NCBI RefSeq assembly: GCF_013387495.1
Contig: NZ_JABZEE010000007.1
Location: forward strand, 1 to 64,000
DNA from: Streptomyces sp. PKU-EA00015
GTDB taxonomy: Bacteria > Actinomycetota > Actinomycetes > Streptomycetales > Streptomycetaceae
DNA: 64,000 nt
Direction: 5' to 3'
Of the stretch, positions 24,705-34,293 are shown in pieces. Under the pieces are notes generated by a model. It made no database searches. It was not told the DNA's origin and worked only from the letters and a program-made list of their open reading frames with translations. The position numbers and the translations under genes were made by a program. Positions within the stretch are counted from its first letter, which is position 1. Every line of letters begins with the position of its first letter.

Positions 24705-24974
24705 ATGAAGACACTCGTCGGATGGCACATCGAGATGGAGTTCCAGGAGGAAGGCGACCGGACCAGGGCGGCCGCCCTGGTGAGGCTCGGTGACGGGACG
24801 GAATACCGGGGGCACGGAAGCGCGAATCGTCACCACTCCGACCAGCCGCAGCTGCTGGTCGGCGAGGAGATCGCGGGTGCCCGCGCCCTGATGGACCTCG
24901 CGTCCCAGCTGCTGCAGAAGGCGCACACGGAGATCGACGAGGCGTCCGGGAGGACGTCGCACCCGATCCGCTGA
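24705..24974 (+). CDS. DUF1876 domain-containing small protein
   Basis: This 89-residue protein is a single DUF1876 domain (dsRBD-like alpha-beta fold by family description). The N-terminal MKTLVGWHIEMEF, the central GRG-like TEYRGHGSANRH and the C-terminal helix ALMDLASQLL are typical. Its function is unknown. A GGAGG ribosome site (24691-24695) precedes the ATG, and a strong terminator shared with argS follows. Confidence 0.82.
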   Translation: MKTLVGWHIEMEFQEEGDRTRAAALVRLGDGTEYRGHGSANRHHSDQPQLLVGEEIAGARALMDLASQLLQKAHTEIDEASGRTSHPIR

Positions 24975-24986
24975 CCCGCGCACGCA

Positions 24987-25026
24987 AGGGGGCCGTGAGC
25001 TGCTCACGAGCAGCTCACGGCCCCCT
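24987..25026. terminator. Bidirectional terminator between DUF1876 gene and argS
   Basis: A perfect 18-bp stem (24987-25004 with 25009-25026) closes a CACG loop between converging genes. Confidence 0.9.
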
Positions 25027-25052
25027 GTCGCGCGTCGCGCAGTCGCTGTCGC

Positions 25053-26816
25053 TCAGAGGCGCTCGGGCGTGCGGATGCCCAGCAGCGCCATGCCCTGGTG
25101 CAGCGTGCGGCCCGTGAGGTCGACGAGGAAGAGGCGGTTCTCCACGAGCTCCGCCGGGTTGTCGTCGCTCAGCACCTGGCACTGGTCGTAGAACGTGGTC
25201 AGGTGCGAGGCCAGCTGGTACAGGTACGCGGCCAGCTTGTGCGGCTCGTACGCCGATGCCACCTCCGCCAGCACCTCGCCGAACTGGTCCAGGTGCAGAC
25301 CCAGCGCCCGCTCCGCCGGGGCCAGTTCGAGCTCGGGGTGGGCGACCGGGCGGCGGTCACCCGCGTTCCGCTTGATCGACTGGATACGGGCGTACGCGTA
25401 CTGGAGGTAGACCGAGGTGTCACCGTTGAGCGAGACCATCTGGTCCAGGTCGAACTTGTAGTCGCGCACCGCGGACGTCGACAGGTCGGCGTACTTGACC
25501 GCGCCGATGCCCACGTACCGGCCGTTGTCGGCGACCTCCTGGTCGGTCAGGCCGACCTTCTCCCGCTTCTCGGCGACGACGGCCGTCGCCCGGTCGATCG
25601 CCTCGTCGAGGAGGTCCACCAGCCGGACCGTCTCGCCCTCACGGGTCTTGAACGGCTTGCCGTCCTTGCCGAGCACGGTGCCGAAGGCGAGCTGCACGGC
25701 CTTGACCTTGTCACCGAGCCAGCCGGCCCGCCGCGCGGTCTCGAAGACCATCTTGAAGTGCAGGGACTGACGGGCGTCCACCACGTACAGCAGGGTGGAG
25801 GCGTCCAGGTTCTGCACGCGGTCGCGGATGGCGGACAGGTCGGTGGCCGCGTAGCCGTAGCCGCCGTTGGACTTCCTGACGATGAGCGGGACCGGGTTGC
25901 CGTCGGGGCCCTTCACGTCGTCGAAGAAGACGCACAGCGCGCCCTCGGAGCGCACGGCGACACCGGACTCCTCGAGGATGCGGCACGTCTCGTCGAGCAT
26001 GTCGTTGTAGCCGGACTCGCCGACGACGTCGGGGTCGCGGATCTCCATGTCGAGCTTGTCGAAGACCGAGTAGAAGTAGATCTTCGACTCGTCCACGAAC
26101 TTCTGCCACAGCGCGAGGGTCTCCTCGTCGCCCGACTGGAGCGCCACCACGCGGTCCCGCGAGCGGGCCTTGAACTCCTCGTCGGAGTCGAAGAGGGCAC
26201 GGGCCGCCTTGTAGAGGCGGTTCAGGTTGGACATCGCCTCCTCGCCGGAGGCGCCGTCCTTGTGGTCCAGCTCGTGCGGGTGCTCGATCAGGTATTGGAT
26301 GAGCATGCCGAACTGGGTGCCCCAGTCGCCGATGTGGTGCCGCCGCACCACCCGCTCGCCCGAGAACTCCAGGATCCGCACCATCGCGTCGCCGATCACC
26401 GCGGAACGCAGATGGCCGACGTGCATCTCCTTGGCCACGTTCGGCTGGGCGTAGTCGATCACCGTCGTGCCGGGCTCGGCGGCCGTCGGCACGCCGAGCC
26501 GGGTGTCCGCGGCGCGGGCGGCCAGCGTCTCGATGATCGCCTTGTCGGTGACCGTGATGTTCAGGAAGCCAGGGCCGGAGACCTCGATGTCCTTCAGCAC
26601 GTCGTTCGCGCCGATCGCCTCCACGACCTTGGTCGCCAGCTCGCGCGGGTTGCCCTTGAGCCGCTTCGCGAGCGCCAGGATGCCGTTGGCCTGGAAGTCG
26701 GCCCGGTCGCTTCGTCGCAGCAGCGGGTCGGCGGAACCGGCCTCCGGCAGCGCTGCTGCCAGGGCGTCCGCGAGGCGCTGCTGCACGGTCGAAGCGAGGG
26801 AAGGGACCGAGGCCAT
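25053..26816 (-). CDS. argS: Arginyl-tRNA synthetase
   Basis: This 587-residue class I synthetase charges tRNA-Arg. It has the N-terminal additional domain (to about 110), the HIGH-type motif [25 protein letters not shown], and a degenerate second signature ([13 protein letters not shown]), as is normal for ArgRS. The helical anticodon-binding domain follows with [12 protein letters not shown]. Only one class I active site is present. It is divergent from lysS, with about 185 bases between start codons, so the two synthetase genes share a promoter region. Confidence 0.97.
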   Translation of the reverse strand: MASVPSLASTVQQRLADALAAALPEAGSADPLLRRSDRADFQANGILALAKRLKGNPRELATKVVEAIGANDVLKDIEVSGPGFLNITVTDKAIIETLAARAADTRLGVPTAAEPGTTVIDYAQPNVAKEMHVGHLRSAVIGDAMVRILEFSGERVVRRHHIGDWGTQFGMLIQYLIEHPHELDHKDGASGEEAMSNLNRLYKAARALFDSDEEFKARSRDRVVALQSGDEETLALWQKFVDESKIYFYSVFDKLDMEIRDPDVVGESGYNDMLDETCRILEESGVAVRSEGALCVFFDDVKGPDGNPVPLIVRKSNGGYGYAATDLSAIRDRVQNLDASTLLYVVDARQSLHFKMVFETARRAGWLGDKVKAVQLAFGTVLGKDGKPFKTREGETVRLVDLLDEAIDRATAVVAEKREKVGLTDQEVADNGRYVGIGAVKYADLSTSAVRDYKFDLDQMVSLNGDTSVYLQYAYARIQSIKRNAGDRRPVAHPELELAPAERALGLHLDQFGEVLAEVASAYEPHKLAAYLYQLASHLTTFYDQCQVLSDDNPAELVENRLFLVDLTGRTLHQGMALLGIRTPERL

Positions 26817-27001
26817 GAGCTTCCGTTCCTGTCGAGGGGGATGTTCCAGTGGTCAAGTGTCCCACGGCCGGGCAACCGGTTTGCCGGGACGCGGGGCGCG
26901 TCCCGGCGCGGCGCGGGAACTCTGTGGGATCCGGTTTCCCGGTCTGGGAGAATGGTGTACGCGAGTTTCCCGACGTATTTCGACCCCGAGGAATCAAGGA
27001 C

Positions 27002-28750
27002 GTGCCGACCGTGGCTCAGAGCAGCACCGAGACCGACTGGGTCTCCCGTTTCGCGGACGAGGTCATCGCCGAGTCGGAGCGACGTGCGCCTGGCAAACCG
27101 GTCGTCGTCGCCTCCGGACTGTCGCCCTCCGGCCCCATCCATCTGGGCAACCTCCGTGAGGTCATGACCCCGCACCTGGTCGCCGACGAGATCCGGCGCC
27201 GCGGGTACGAGGTCCGTCACCTGATCTCCTGGGACGACTACGACCGCTACCGCAAGGTCCCGAAGGGGATCGACGGCGTCGACGAGTCCTGGGCCGAGCA
27301 CATCGGCAGGCCGCTGACCTCGGTCCCCGCGCCGAAGGGCTCCTCCTTCCCGAACTGGGCGGAGCACTTCAAGGCCGCCATGACCGAGTCCCTGGCCGAG
27401 CTGGGCGTCGAGTACGACGGCATCAGCCAGACCGCGCAGTACACCTCCGGCGCCTACCGCGAGCAGATCCTGCACGCGATGAGGCACCGCGGCGACATCG
27501 ACGCGATCCTCGCGCAGTACCGCACCAAGAAGGACCCGAAGGCGCAGGCCGAAGCCCAGGCGAAGAAGTCGCAGAAGCCGGTCGACGAGGCCGAGCTGGA
27601 GGCCGCCGAGGGCTCCGGCGCGGCGGCGGAGGACGACGGCACCGGCTCCGCGGGCTACTTCCCGTACAAGCCGTACTGCGGCTCGTGCGACAAGGACCTG
27701 ACCACGGTCACGGCGTACGACGACGACACCACCGAGATGACGTACACCTGCACCGCGTGCGGGTTCTCGGAGACGGTCCGGCTGAGCGAGTTCAACCGCG
27801 GCAAGCTGGTCTGGAAGGTCGACTGGCCGATGCGCTGGGCGTACGAGGGCGTGGTCTTCGAGCCGTCCGGCGTCGACCACTCCTCGCCGGGCTCGTCGTT
27901 CCAGGTCGGCGGCCAGATCGTCTCCATCTTCGACGGCAAGCAGCCGATCGGCCCCATGTACGCCTTCGTCGGCATCTCCGGCATGGCGAAGATGTCGTCG
28001 TCCCGCGGTGGCGTGCCCACCCCGGCCGACGCGCTGAAGATCATGGAGCCGCAACTGCTGCGCTGGCTGTACGCCCGCCGCCGGCCCAACCAGTCCTTCA
28101 AGATCGCCTTCGACCAGGAGATCCAGCGGCTGTACGACGAGTGGGACAAGCTGGAGGCCAAGGTCGCCGACGGCACCGTCCTGCCCGCCGACGCCGCCGC
28201 CCACTCCCGCGCCGCCCGCACCGCCGCCGGCGACCTGCCGCGCACGCCGCGCCCGCTGCCGTACCGCACGCTCGCCTCGGTCGTCGACATCACCGCCGGC
28301 CACGAGGACCAGACACTGCGCATCCTCAGCGAGCTGGACCCGGCGAACCCGGTCACGGACCTCGACGAGGTCCGGCCGCGGCTGGACCGCGCCGAGAGCT
28401 GGATCTCGACGCACGTCCCGGCCGACGCGCGGACCGTCGTGCGCTCGGAGCCCGACACCGAGCTGCTCGGCTCGCTGGACGACGAGGGCCGCGAGTCGCT
28501 GCGGCTGCTGCTGGAGGGTCTCGACACGCACTGGTCCCTGGACGGGCTCACCACGCTCGTCTACGGAGTGCCGAAGGTCATGGCCGGCCTCACGCCGGAC
28601 GCCAAGCCGACGCCGGAGCTGAAGGTCGCCCAGCGCGCCTTCTTCGCGCTGCTGTACCGCCTGCTGGTCAGCCGCGAGACCGGCCCGCGCCTGCCCACGC
28701 TGCTGCTCGCCGTCGGCGCCGACCGCGTGCGCAAGCTGCTCGGGGCCTGA
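27002..28750 (+). CDS. lysS: Lysyl-tRNA synthetase, class I
   Basis: This 582-residue enzyme charges tRNA-Lys using the class I fold instead of the common class II LysRS. The HIGH motif is PIHLGNLRE and the KMSKS motif is MAKMSSSRGG. A zinc-finger-like insert (YCGSCDKD with CTACGF) sits in the catalytic domain, after an Ala/Lys-rich insertion near residues 175-210. The GTG at 27002 has GAGGAA 8 bases before it; a GTG three codons later is possible. A 19-bp terminator follows. Confidence 0.95.
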   Translation: MPTVAQSSTETDWVSRFADEVIAESERRAPGKPVVVASGLSPSGPIHLGNLREVMTPHLVADEIRRRGYEVRHLISWDDYDRYRKVPKGIDGVDESWAEHIGRPLTSVPAPKGSSFPNWAEHFKAAMTESLAELGVEYDGISQTAQYTSGAYREQILHAMRHRGDIDAILAQYRTKKDPKAQAEAQAKKSQKPVDEAELEAAEGSGAAAEDDGTGSAGYFPYKPYCGSCDKDLTTVTAYDDDTTEMTYTCTACGFSETVRLSEFNRGKLVWKVDWPMRWAYEGVVFEPSGVDHSSPGSSFQVGGQIVSIFDGKQPIGPMYAFVGISGMAKMSSSRGGVPTPADALKIMEPQLLRWLYARRRPNQSFKIAFDQEIQRLYDEWDKLEAKVADGTVLPADAAAHSRAARTAAGDLPRTPRPLPYRTLASVVDITAGHEDQTLRILSELDPANPVTDLDEVRPRLDRAESWISTHVPADARTVVRSEPDTELLGSLDDEGRESLRLLLEGLDTHWSLDGLTTLVYGVPKVMAGLTPDAKPTPELKVAQRAFFALLYRLLVSRETGPRLPTLLLAVGADRVRKLLGA

Positions 28751-28764
28751 TCACCCCGACGTAC

Positions 28765-28806
28765 GCGGAAGGGCCCTCACCCCGCACGGGGTGAGGGCCC
28801 TTCCGC
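28765..28806. terminator. Bidirectional terminator after lysS
   Basis: A perfect 19-bp stem (28765-28783 with 28788-28806) closes a GCAC loop between lysS and the converging DUF2637 gene. Confidence 0.9.
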
Positions 28807-28819
28807 ATGGGGCCGTTCC

Positions 28820-30151
28820 TCAGGCGATGTGCTCGGCCTCGAGATCGGCCTGATGGCGCTTCTGGAGGCCCGGCATCAGTCGCTTGAGCAGCGCCGTGCT
28901 GTTCGGGTGGCGGACGCCGTACCGGTCGGCGAGAAGTATGTCGAGCGTCCGGGCGTTCGGATAGACCTGGTGCTCGTCCACGTAGTCCTTGTACGCCGGG
29001 TACGCCAGCTCCTCGAACTCCTTGTCCTCGGGCGTGAACTCGGCCACCGCCTCGGCCACCGCCTCCGGCACGGGCTGCGCGTACTGCTCCTCGTACTCCT
29101 GGGCGTACGGCTGGTCGAACGCCTGCGGGTCGGGACCCTGCCCGAGCGGGCGCGTCCGGCCGCCGGGGCCCGCGGGGACCGGCACCGGCACGGGCTCGAA
29201 ACCCTCGGCGTACGTCGGGTCGTACGTGCCCTGGTAGGCGTCCTGCGCGGCCTGCGACGCGGCGAACCAGGGGCTCTCGTAGGCGCCCGGGGCCCTGGGC
29301 CCCTCCTCGTCCCGCGCCTGCTGCTCGTCGTGGGGCTCCTCCACGGGCAGCGCCGCCGGCTCGCCGGCGATCGCCTCCCGCGGGCCCGGACGCCGCCCGG
29401 CGCCGGTCGGCAGCTCGGGCTGGCCGGCCTGCGTCGTCACCGGCGCGGGCGGGAGCAGCGCCGGCTCGATGCCCGCGGCCGCGAGGCCCGCCGGGGCCGT
29501 CTCGGCCAGCGGAACGCCGTACTTCGCCAGCCGCAGCGGCATCAGCGCCTCGACGGGCGCCTTGCGGCGCCACGCCCGGCCGAAGCGCGCCTGAAGACGG
29601 GCCTGGTAGATCAGCCGGTCCTGCTCCAGCTTGATCACCTGCTCGTAGCTGCGCAGCTCCCACAGCTTCATCCGCCGCCACAGCCTGAACGTCGGCACGG
29701 GCGAGAGCAGCCAGCGCGTGAGCCGCACGCCCTCCATGTGCCTGTCCGCCGTGATGTCCGCGATCCGGCCCACCGCGTGGCGAGCCGCCTCCACGGCGAC
29801 GACGAACAGCACCGGGATCACCGCGTGCATGCCGACACCGAGCGGGTCGGGCCAGGCGGCCGCGCCGTTGAACGCGATCGTCGCGGCCGTCAGCAGCCAC
29901 GCCGTCTGACGCAGCAGCGGGAACGGTATGCGCATCCACGTCAGCAGCAGATCGAGCGCCAGCAGCACACAGATGCCCGCGTCGATGCCTATGGGGAAGA
30001 CGACGGAGAAGGCGCCGAAGCCCTTGCTCTCCGCGAGCTCGCGCACCGCGGCGTACGACCCCGCGAAGCCGATCGCGGCAATGATCAGCGCTCCCGCGAC
30101 GACGACACCGATGAGCACTCGGTGCGTGCGTGTCAGCTGCATCGCGGCCAC
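28820..30151 (-). CDS. DUF2637 membrane protein
   Basis: This 443-residue protein has four predicted membrane helices in its first 140 residues (VLIGVVVAGALIIAAIGF, then GIDAGICVLLALDLLL and two more). A basic helical cytosolic region follows to about 230 and then a Pro/Glu-rich disordered part. The last 60 residues look like a small helical DNA-binding or regulatory domain (LDILLADRYGVRHPNSTALL, HTH-like). DUF2637 proteins occur on actinomycete chromosomes and plasmids, some as spread (Spd) functions. The GTG at 30151 is chosen because GGAGGGG lies just before it. Confidence 0.8.
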   Translation of the reverse strand: MAAMQLTRTHRVLIGVVVAGALIIAAIGFAGSYAAVRELAESKGFGAFSVVFPIGIDAGICVLLALDLLLTWMRIPFPLLRQTAWLLTAATIAFNGAAAWPDPLGVGMHAVIPVLFVVAVEAARHAVGRIADITADRHMEGVRLTRWLLSPVPTFRLWRRMKLWELRSYEQVIKLEQDRLIYQARLQARFGRAWRRKAPVEALMPLRLAKYGVPLAETAPAGLAAAGIEPALLPPAPVTTQAGQPELPTGAGRRPGPREAIAGEPAALPVEEPHDEQQARDEEGPRAPGAYESPWFAASQAAQDAYQGTYDPTYAEGFEPVPVPVPAGPGGRTRPLGQGPDPQAFDQPYAQEYEEQYAQPVPEAVAEAVAEFTPEDKEFEELAYPAYKDYVDEHQVYPNARTLDILLADRYGVRHPNSTALLKRLMPGLQKRHQADLEAEHIA

Positions 30152-30310
30152 GGCGTTCCCCTCCCCATCCAAAATCTGCGGGGCACAGCCTGGCACATGC
30201 CCCCGGAGTCCGTCCCTCCGCCCTCGGTACGGCAAAGGGCGGAAGGCGACGGGCAGTCGGCCGGAAGCCGGCCGAAGCCGGCCGGAAGGACGTCGGCACC
30301 GGTGGGGGAA

Positions 30311-30346
30311 CGGTGCGCCGGCGAACGGGGCCGGCTCGGCGCACCG
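30311..30346 (-). terminator. Possible hairpin terminator after the DUF3558 lipoprotein gene
   Basis: A 10-bp stem (30311-30320 with 30337-30346) encloses a further GC-rich pairing, 13 bases past the stop of the minus-strand lipoprotein gene. Confidence 0.55.
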
Positions 30347-30358
30347 TCCGCCTGTCGG

Positions 30359-31069
30359 CTACTTGTTGGCCTCGGCCACGGAGGCGACGGCCTCCTTCGC
30401 CGCCTTCAGCGCGTCCTTCGTCAGGTCCCCGGACGAGGGGTTCTTCGCGCCCGCGTAACCGGTGCCGTTGTAGGTGAGCGTCACCAGACCGTTCTCGGTA
30501 CGCGCCACGACCACCGCGTACGTGAAGTTCTCACCGGTCTTCTTCAGCGTGTAGTTGATGGTGGTCGCCTCGTCGCCGATGCCGGGCGCCGGGCTGGACT
30601 TCACGTCCTTCGCGCCCTCGGTGGCCTGCGTCTTGGCGACCTCCTTCGCGTAGTTGTCCTTCGCGCGCTGCTCACCGCTGACGGCGAGCGTGGCGTCGGA
30701 GTCGTAACGCAGGAAGGAGACGTCCAGCCAGCGGTACTGCGAACCCTTCACACCGTTGTCGTCCAGGCCGTTCCAGGAGCAGCTGCCGCGGCTGCCGGCG
30801 TCGGAGGACCGGCCGGCCGCACCGGACTTCGCGCCCGGCACCAGGTCCTTGATCGTCTTGCGGGCGATCGACTCGCACGGGTCGGGCAGCTTCGTGAACT
30901 TCGCGGGCGCGACCTCCGGCGTCTTCTTCGCCTCGGGGGTGGGGGAGGCGGACGCCGATCCCTCGGGCTTGCCGTCACCGGAGTCCGAGGAGCAGCCGGC
31001 GACGACGAGCATCACCGGAACGGCTGCGCAGGCGAGTATGCGGGTGAGTCGCGGGGCTGAACGGTGCAT
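30359..31069 (-). CDS. DUF3558 lipoprotein (first copy)
   Basis: This 236-residue protein has a lipoprotein signal (basic start, hydrophobic ILACAAVPVMLVV, lipobox VAGC), a short Ser/Pro linker, and a DUF3558 domain with two cysteines likely to form a disulfide (DPCESI and GSCSWNG). It should be anchored outside the membrane. The family is actinobacteria-specific and of unknown function. A paralogue follows immediately upstream on the same strand, so the two likely form an operon. Confidence 0.85.
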   Translation of the reverse strand: MHRSAPRLTRILACAAVPVMLVVAGCSSDSGDGKPEGSASASPTPEAKKTPEVAPAKFTKLPDPCESIARKTIKDLVPGAKSGAAGRSSDAGSRGSCSWNGLDDNGVKGSQYRWLDVSFLRYDSDATLAVSGEQRAKDNYAKEVAKTQATEGAKDVKSSPAPGIGDEATTINYTLKKTGENFTYAVVVARTENGLVTLTYNGTGYAGAKNPSSGDLTKDALKAAKEAVASVAEANK

Positions 31070-31093
31070 GGTTCCTTCACTCGGTCGTTCGGT

Positions 31094-31165
31094 CTGTCCG
31101 TCGGGCGTCGGCTCCGTCGGGCGTCGGGTCCGTCAGGCCGGTCACGGCCGTCACGGCCGCCAGGC
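31094..31165. repeat. Short degenerate direct repeats between the two DUF3558 genes
   Basis: GTCCGTCGGGCGTCGG-type units occur twice (from about 31096 and 31112), followed by shortened copies and two GTCACGGCC units. They lie in the 163-base gap between the lipoprotein genes. Probably slippage-derived. Confidence 0.5.
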
Positions 31166-31232
31166 CACCGTACGCGGCCGCGCGGCGGCTGGGGGTCCGG
31201 ACGCCGGACCGGCAGCCGGCCGCCGCGGCCGG

Positions 31233-32156
31233 TCACTCGTCGAAGAGCTCCGCCAGCCGGCGGGCCACACTCTGCGCCTTTTCCTGCAGTTCCTTGCTGT
31301 CCGGGACCTCCGCCGCCGGCGCCGGCTGCTCGGCGTAGACGACCGTGACGAGCACGTTCGATGTGCGGAACACCACGCTCACGGTGCGGCGCTGCGCGGT
31401 GGACCCGGCACGGTCGAGCACGTCGTCGATGAAGGCGGCGTCGCCGAGCCCCTCCAGGACGCGCGGCTCGAGCCCCGTGGTGGACCCGCCCGGGGACGGG
31501 CTGCCGCCGGCGCCCTCCGCGGAGCCGCCGGGGGAGGCGTCGCCCGACGGCTGTCCGGAGCTCGGCGGGTCCTCGGGAGCCTCGGACTCCTCGGCCTTCC
31601 CTCCAGCCCTGCCTGTCTTTCCGGCCTGGACCTCCAGGTCCGGGGTCGCGCCCGGTCCGGTGCTCGCGCTCGCGGTGGGCGAGACGGTCGCTTCGGGGCC
31701 GGGGATGACGGGCACGGAGGTCGCGGACTGCTTCCTCGTGAACACCTCCTGCGCCCGGTTGTCGTCGCTGACGGCCGGGTCGTAGGAGACGACCCGCTCG
31801 AAGTCGACCCGCAGCTGGTGGGAGGAGTCCGGCGCCTGCCCCTTCCAACTGCAGGCGGCACGGCGGTCGGTGTCGTACGTCACGGCCGGCGTACCGCCGA
31901 GCACCTGCTGCTGCTGGTCCTGGGGGAGCGTGAGCACGCCGGGCAGCAGGTTCTTCAGGGTGCTCCGCTCGACGGAGCCGCAGGGCTCCAGCAACGTGCG
32001 GTACCTGCCGGGAGGTGCGGCCGAGGCCGGGACGCCATTGGCCTTGGCGTCGGGCGCCGAACCGTCCTCCCCACCGCCCGAGGTGCAGCCGGTGAGGCCG
32101 GTGACCAGCGCCGCGAGGAGCGCCGCCGCGCCGGGGACGTACGCCTTGCGTTGCAC
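31233..32156 (-). CDS. DUF3558-like lipoprotein (second copy)
   Basis: This 307-residue paralogue has the lipobox TGC after LLAALVTGL and two conserved cysteines (EPCGSV and AACSWKG). An Asp/Pro/Gly/Ser-rich insertion of about 80 residues in the middle (after VIPGPEATVS) is absent from the first copy. The GTG start at 32156 follows GGGAG; an ATG seven codons upstream is an alternative. Extracytoplasmic and anchored; function unknown. Confidence 0.8.
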   Translation of the reverse strand: MQRKAYVPGAAALLAALVTGLTGCTSGGGEDGSAPDAKANGVPASAAPPGRYRTLLEPCGSVERSTLKNLLPGVLTLPQDQQQQVLGGTPAVTYDTDRRAACSWKGQAPDSSHQLRVDFERVVSYDPAVSDDNRAQEVFTRKQSATSVPVIPGPEATVSPTASASTGPGATPDLEVQAGKTGRAGGKAEESEAPEDPPSSGQPSGDASPGGSAEGAGGSPSPGGSTTGLEPRVLEGLGDAAFIDDVLDRAGSTAQRRTVSVVFRTSNVLVTVVYAEQPAPAAEVPDSKELQEKAQSVARRLAELFDE

Positions 32157-32352
32157 GTGCCTGGCTCCCTTCTCCATGGGTCCCTCTGTCCGGTCCGCGC
32201 CGCCGCGCCGGGGAAAAACGGTTGTCGGCCGCTGAGGGCCGATGGACACAATGTCTATCGCACGCGCTGCCCCGGATGCCGGGCCGCCGAGCCTTACGCG
32301 GCCATTGGCCGGGCATTTGCGTTACATGTCTTTTCGGGGGAATTGAGGAGTT

Positions 32353-33546
32353 ATGTCGTTTGTAGAGGTGCCGGGCGCGAAGGTCCCGATCCGGCTGTGG
32401 ACCGACCCCGCGACGGTCGAGGACGTAGCGATGCGGCAGCTGCAGAACGTCGCCACGCTGCCCTGGATCAAGGGCCTCGCCGTCATGCCGGACGTCCACT
32501 ACGGCAAGGGCGCGACGGTCGGCTCGGTGATCGCGATGCACGGCGCGGTGTGCCCGGCGGCGGTCGGTGTGGACATCGGCTGCGGCATGTCGGCGGTGAA
32601 GACGTCCCTGACGGCGAACGACCTGCCCGGCGACCTCTCCCGCCTGCGCTCCAGGATCGAGCAGGCGATCCCGGTGGGCCGGGGCATGCACGACGAGATG
32701 GTGGACCCGGCGCGGGTGTTCGGCTTCCCGGCGGGGGGCTGGGACAGCTTCTGGGACCGTTTCGACGGGGTGGCGGACGCGGTCAAGTTCCGTCGGGAGC
32801 GGGCGACGAAGCAGATGGGGACGCTGGGCAGCGGAAACCACTTCTGCGAGGTGTGCATCGATGACCAGGGGTCGGTCTGGCTGATGCTGCACTCCGGTTC
32901 CCGGAACATCGGCAAGGAGCTGGCCGATCACCACATCGGCGAGGCGCAGAAGCTGCCGCACAACCAGGGCCTGGTCGACCGTGACCTCGCGGTGTTCGTC
33001 TCGGACACCCCGGAGATGCACGCCTACCGGAACGACCTCTTCTGGGCGCAGGAGTACGCGAAGTACAACCGCGCGATCATGATGGGGCTCCTCCAGGAGG
33101 TCGTGCGCCGCGAGTTCCGCAAGGCGAAGGTGTCGTTCGACCCGGTCATCTCCTGCCACCACAACTACGTGGCGGAGGAGCGGTACGACGGCATGGACCT
33201 GCTGGTCACCCGCAAGGGCGCGATCCGGGCGGGCGCCGGCGACTACGGGATCATCCCGGGGTCGATGGGCACCGGCTCGTACATCGTGAAGGGCCTCGGG
33301 AACGAGGCGTCCTTCAACTCCGCTTCCCACGGGGCGGGCCGCAAGATGAGCCGCAACGCGGCGAAGCGGCGCTTCTCGACGCGGGACCTGGAGGAGCAGA
33401 CGCGCGGGGTCGAATGCCGCAAGGACTCGGGCGTGGTCGACGAGATCCCGGGCGCGTACAAGCCGATCGAGAAGGTGATCGACCAGCAGAGGGACCTGGT
33501 CGAGGTGGTGGCGAAGCTCAAGCAGGTCGTCTGCGTGAAGGGCTGA
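32353..33546 (+). CDS. rtcB: RtcB-family RNA-splicing ligase
   Basis: This 397-residue enzyme joins RNA 2',3'-cyclic-phosphate or 3'-phosphate ends to 5'-OH ends using GTP and Mn2+. Metal and active-site motifs are DVHYGKGAT, GVDIGCGMSA (ligand Cys), GSGNHFCEV, SCHHNYVAEE, GAGDYGIIPGSMGTGSYIV, and the guanylylated His in SASHGAGRKMSR. The GAGGAG ribosome site is strong. No archease or RtcA gene and no RtcR-type regulator is nearby, so its repair or tRNA role here is open. Confidence 0.95.
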   Translation: MSFVEVPGAKVPIRLWTDPATVEDVAMRQLQNVATLPWIKGLAVMPDVHYGKGATVGSVIAMHGAVCPAAVGVDIGCGMSAVKTSLTANDLPGDLSRLRSRIEQAIPVGRGMHDEMVDPARVFGFPAGGWDSFWDRFDGVADAVKFRRERATKQMGTLGSGNHFCEVCIDDQGSVWLMLHSGSRNIGKELADHHIGEAQKLPHNQGLVDRDLAVFVSDTPEMHAYRNDLFWAQEYAKYNRAIMMGLLQEVVRREFRKAKVSFDPVISCHHNYVAEERYDGMDLLVTRKGAIRAGAGDYGIIPGSMGTGSYIVKGLGNEASFNSASHGAGRKMSRNAAKRRFSTRDLEEQTRGVECRKDSGVVDEIPGAYKPIEKVIDQQRDLVEVVAKLKQVVCVKG

Positions 33547-33559
33547 GACGGCCGCTGTG

Positions 33560-33589
33560 GGCCCCGGACCGGAGCGGTCCGGGGCCTTT
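33560..33589 (+). terminator. Terminator after rtcB
   Basis: An 11-bp stem (33560-33570 with 33576-33586) and GGAGC loop are followed by TTT, 14 bases after the rtcB stop. Confidence 0.85.
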
Positions 33590-33702
33590 GCGCGTGCCCG
33601 GTGTCAGGCCGTGCGGTGGCTGCGGTCGTCAGGTGGCGGGCACGCGGCTCGTCGCTCGTCGGGGCGGCGAGGTCCTCGGGGCGCACCCGGTCGCCCGCGA
33701 CG

Positions 33703-34293
33703 TCACGCTTCCGGGCCGGCCTGCACGCCCGTGAGCTCCGCGGTCCGCTCCGGGCCCTGCGGCGCCGGCTGGAGGGTCTTGTGGAAGAACGTCGTCGGGC
33801 GCAGGACGCCGGAAGGGTCGGCGGCGTAGTCGGGGACCGTGCCGAGCGCGGTCCAGCCCGCCGAGCGGTAGAGGCGCTCGGCCGTGCTGCCCGTCTGCGT
33901 GTCCAGCATGAGCAGGGTGCGTCCCGTCGAACGCGCGAACTCCTCGGCGGTGGTGAGCAGTCGGCGTGCGATGCCGCGTCCGCGGGCGGAGCGGTGCACG
34001 ACCAGCTTGGCTATCTCGGCGCGGTGCCGTCCGTTGGGCGAGGTCTCGCACCTGAGCTGGACGGTGCCGACGAGCCGGTCGCCGTCGCGGGCGGTCCACG
34101 CGGCGATCCGCTCGTCCGACAGGGCGGGTGCCAGGTCCGACCACCAGGCGGCGGCCTTCTCGGGCGTGAGCGCGGAGGTGAAGCCGACCGACGCGCCGTC
34201 GTCGACCGCGTCGACGAGGAGGGCGGCGAGTCCGGGGGCGGCGGCCGGCAGATCGGCGGCGGCGAGGCGCGAGACGGCGATGCGCTCGTTCAT
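33703..34293 (-). CDS. GNAT-family N-acetyltransferase
   Basis: This 196-residue protein has a GNAT domain with the acetyl-CoA loop in VVHRSARGRGIARRLL and the C-terminal LYRSAGWTALG. The acceptor is unknown. Its ATG overlaps the stop of the SDR gene (ATGA), so they are translated together; the pair may act on one metabolite. The C-terminal 25 residues after FFHKTL extend beyond the usual domain. Confidence 0.82.
   Translation of the reverse strand: MNERIAVSRLAAADLPAAAPGLAALLVDAVDDGASVGFTSALTPEKAAAWWSDLAPALSDERIAAWTARDGDRLVGTVQLRCETSPNGRHRAEIAKLVVHRSARGRGIARRLLTTAEEFARSTGRTLLMLDTQTGSTAERLYRSAGWTALGTVPDYAADPSGVLRPTTFFHKTLQPAPQGPERTAELTGVQAGPEA

Noticed and set aside
30359..32156. Two adjacent DUF3558 lipoproteins as a defence or secretion island
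   Set aside because: Such paralogues are ordinary in Streptomyces; no secretion, toxin or nuclease genes accompany them.
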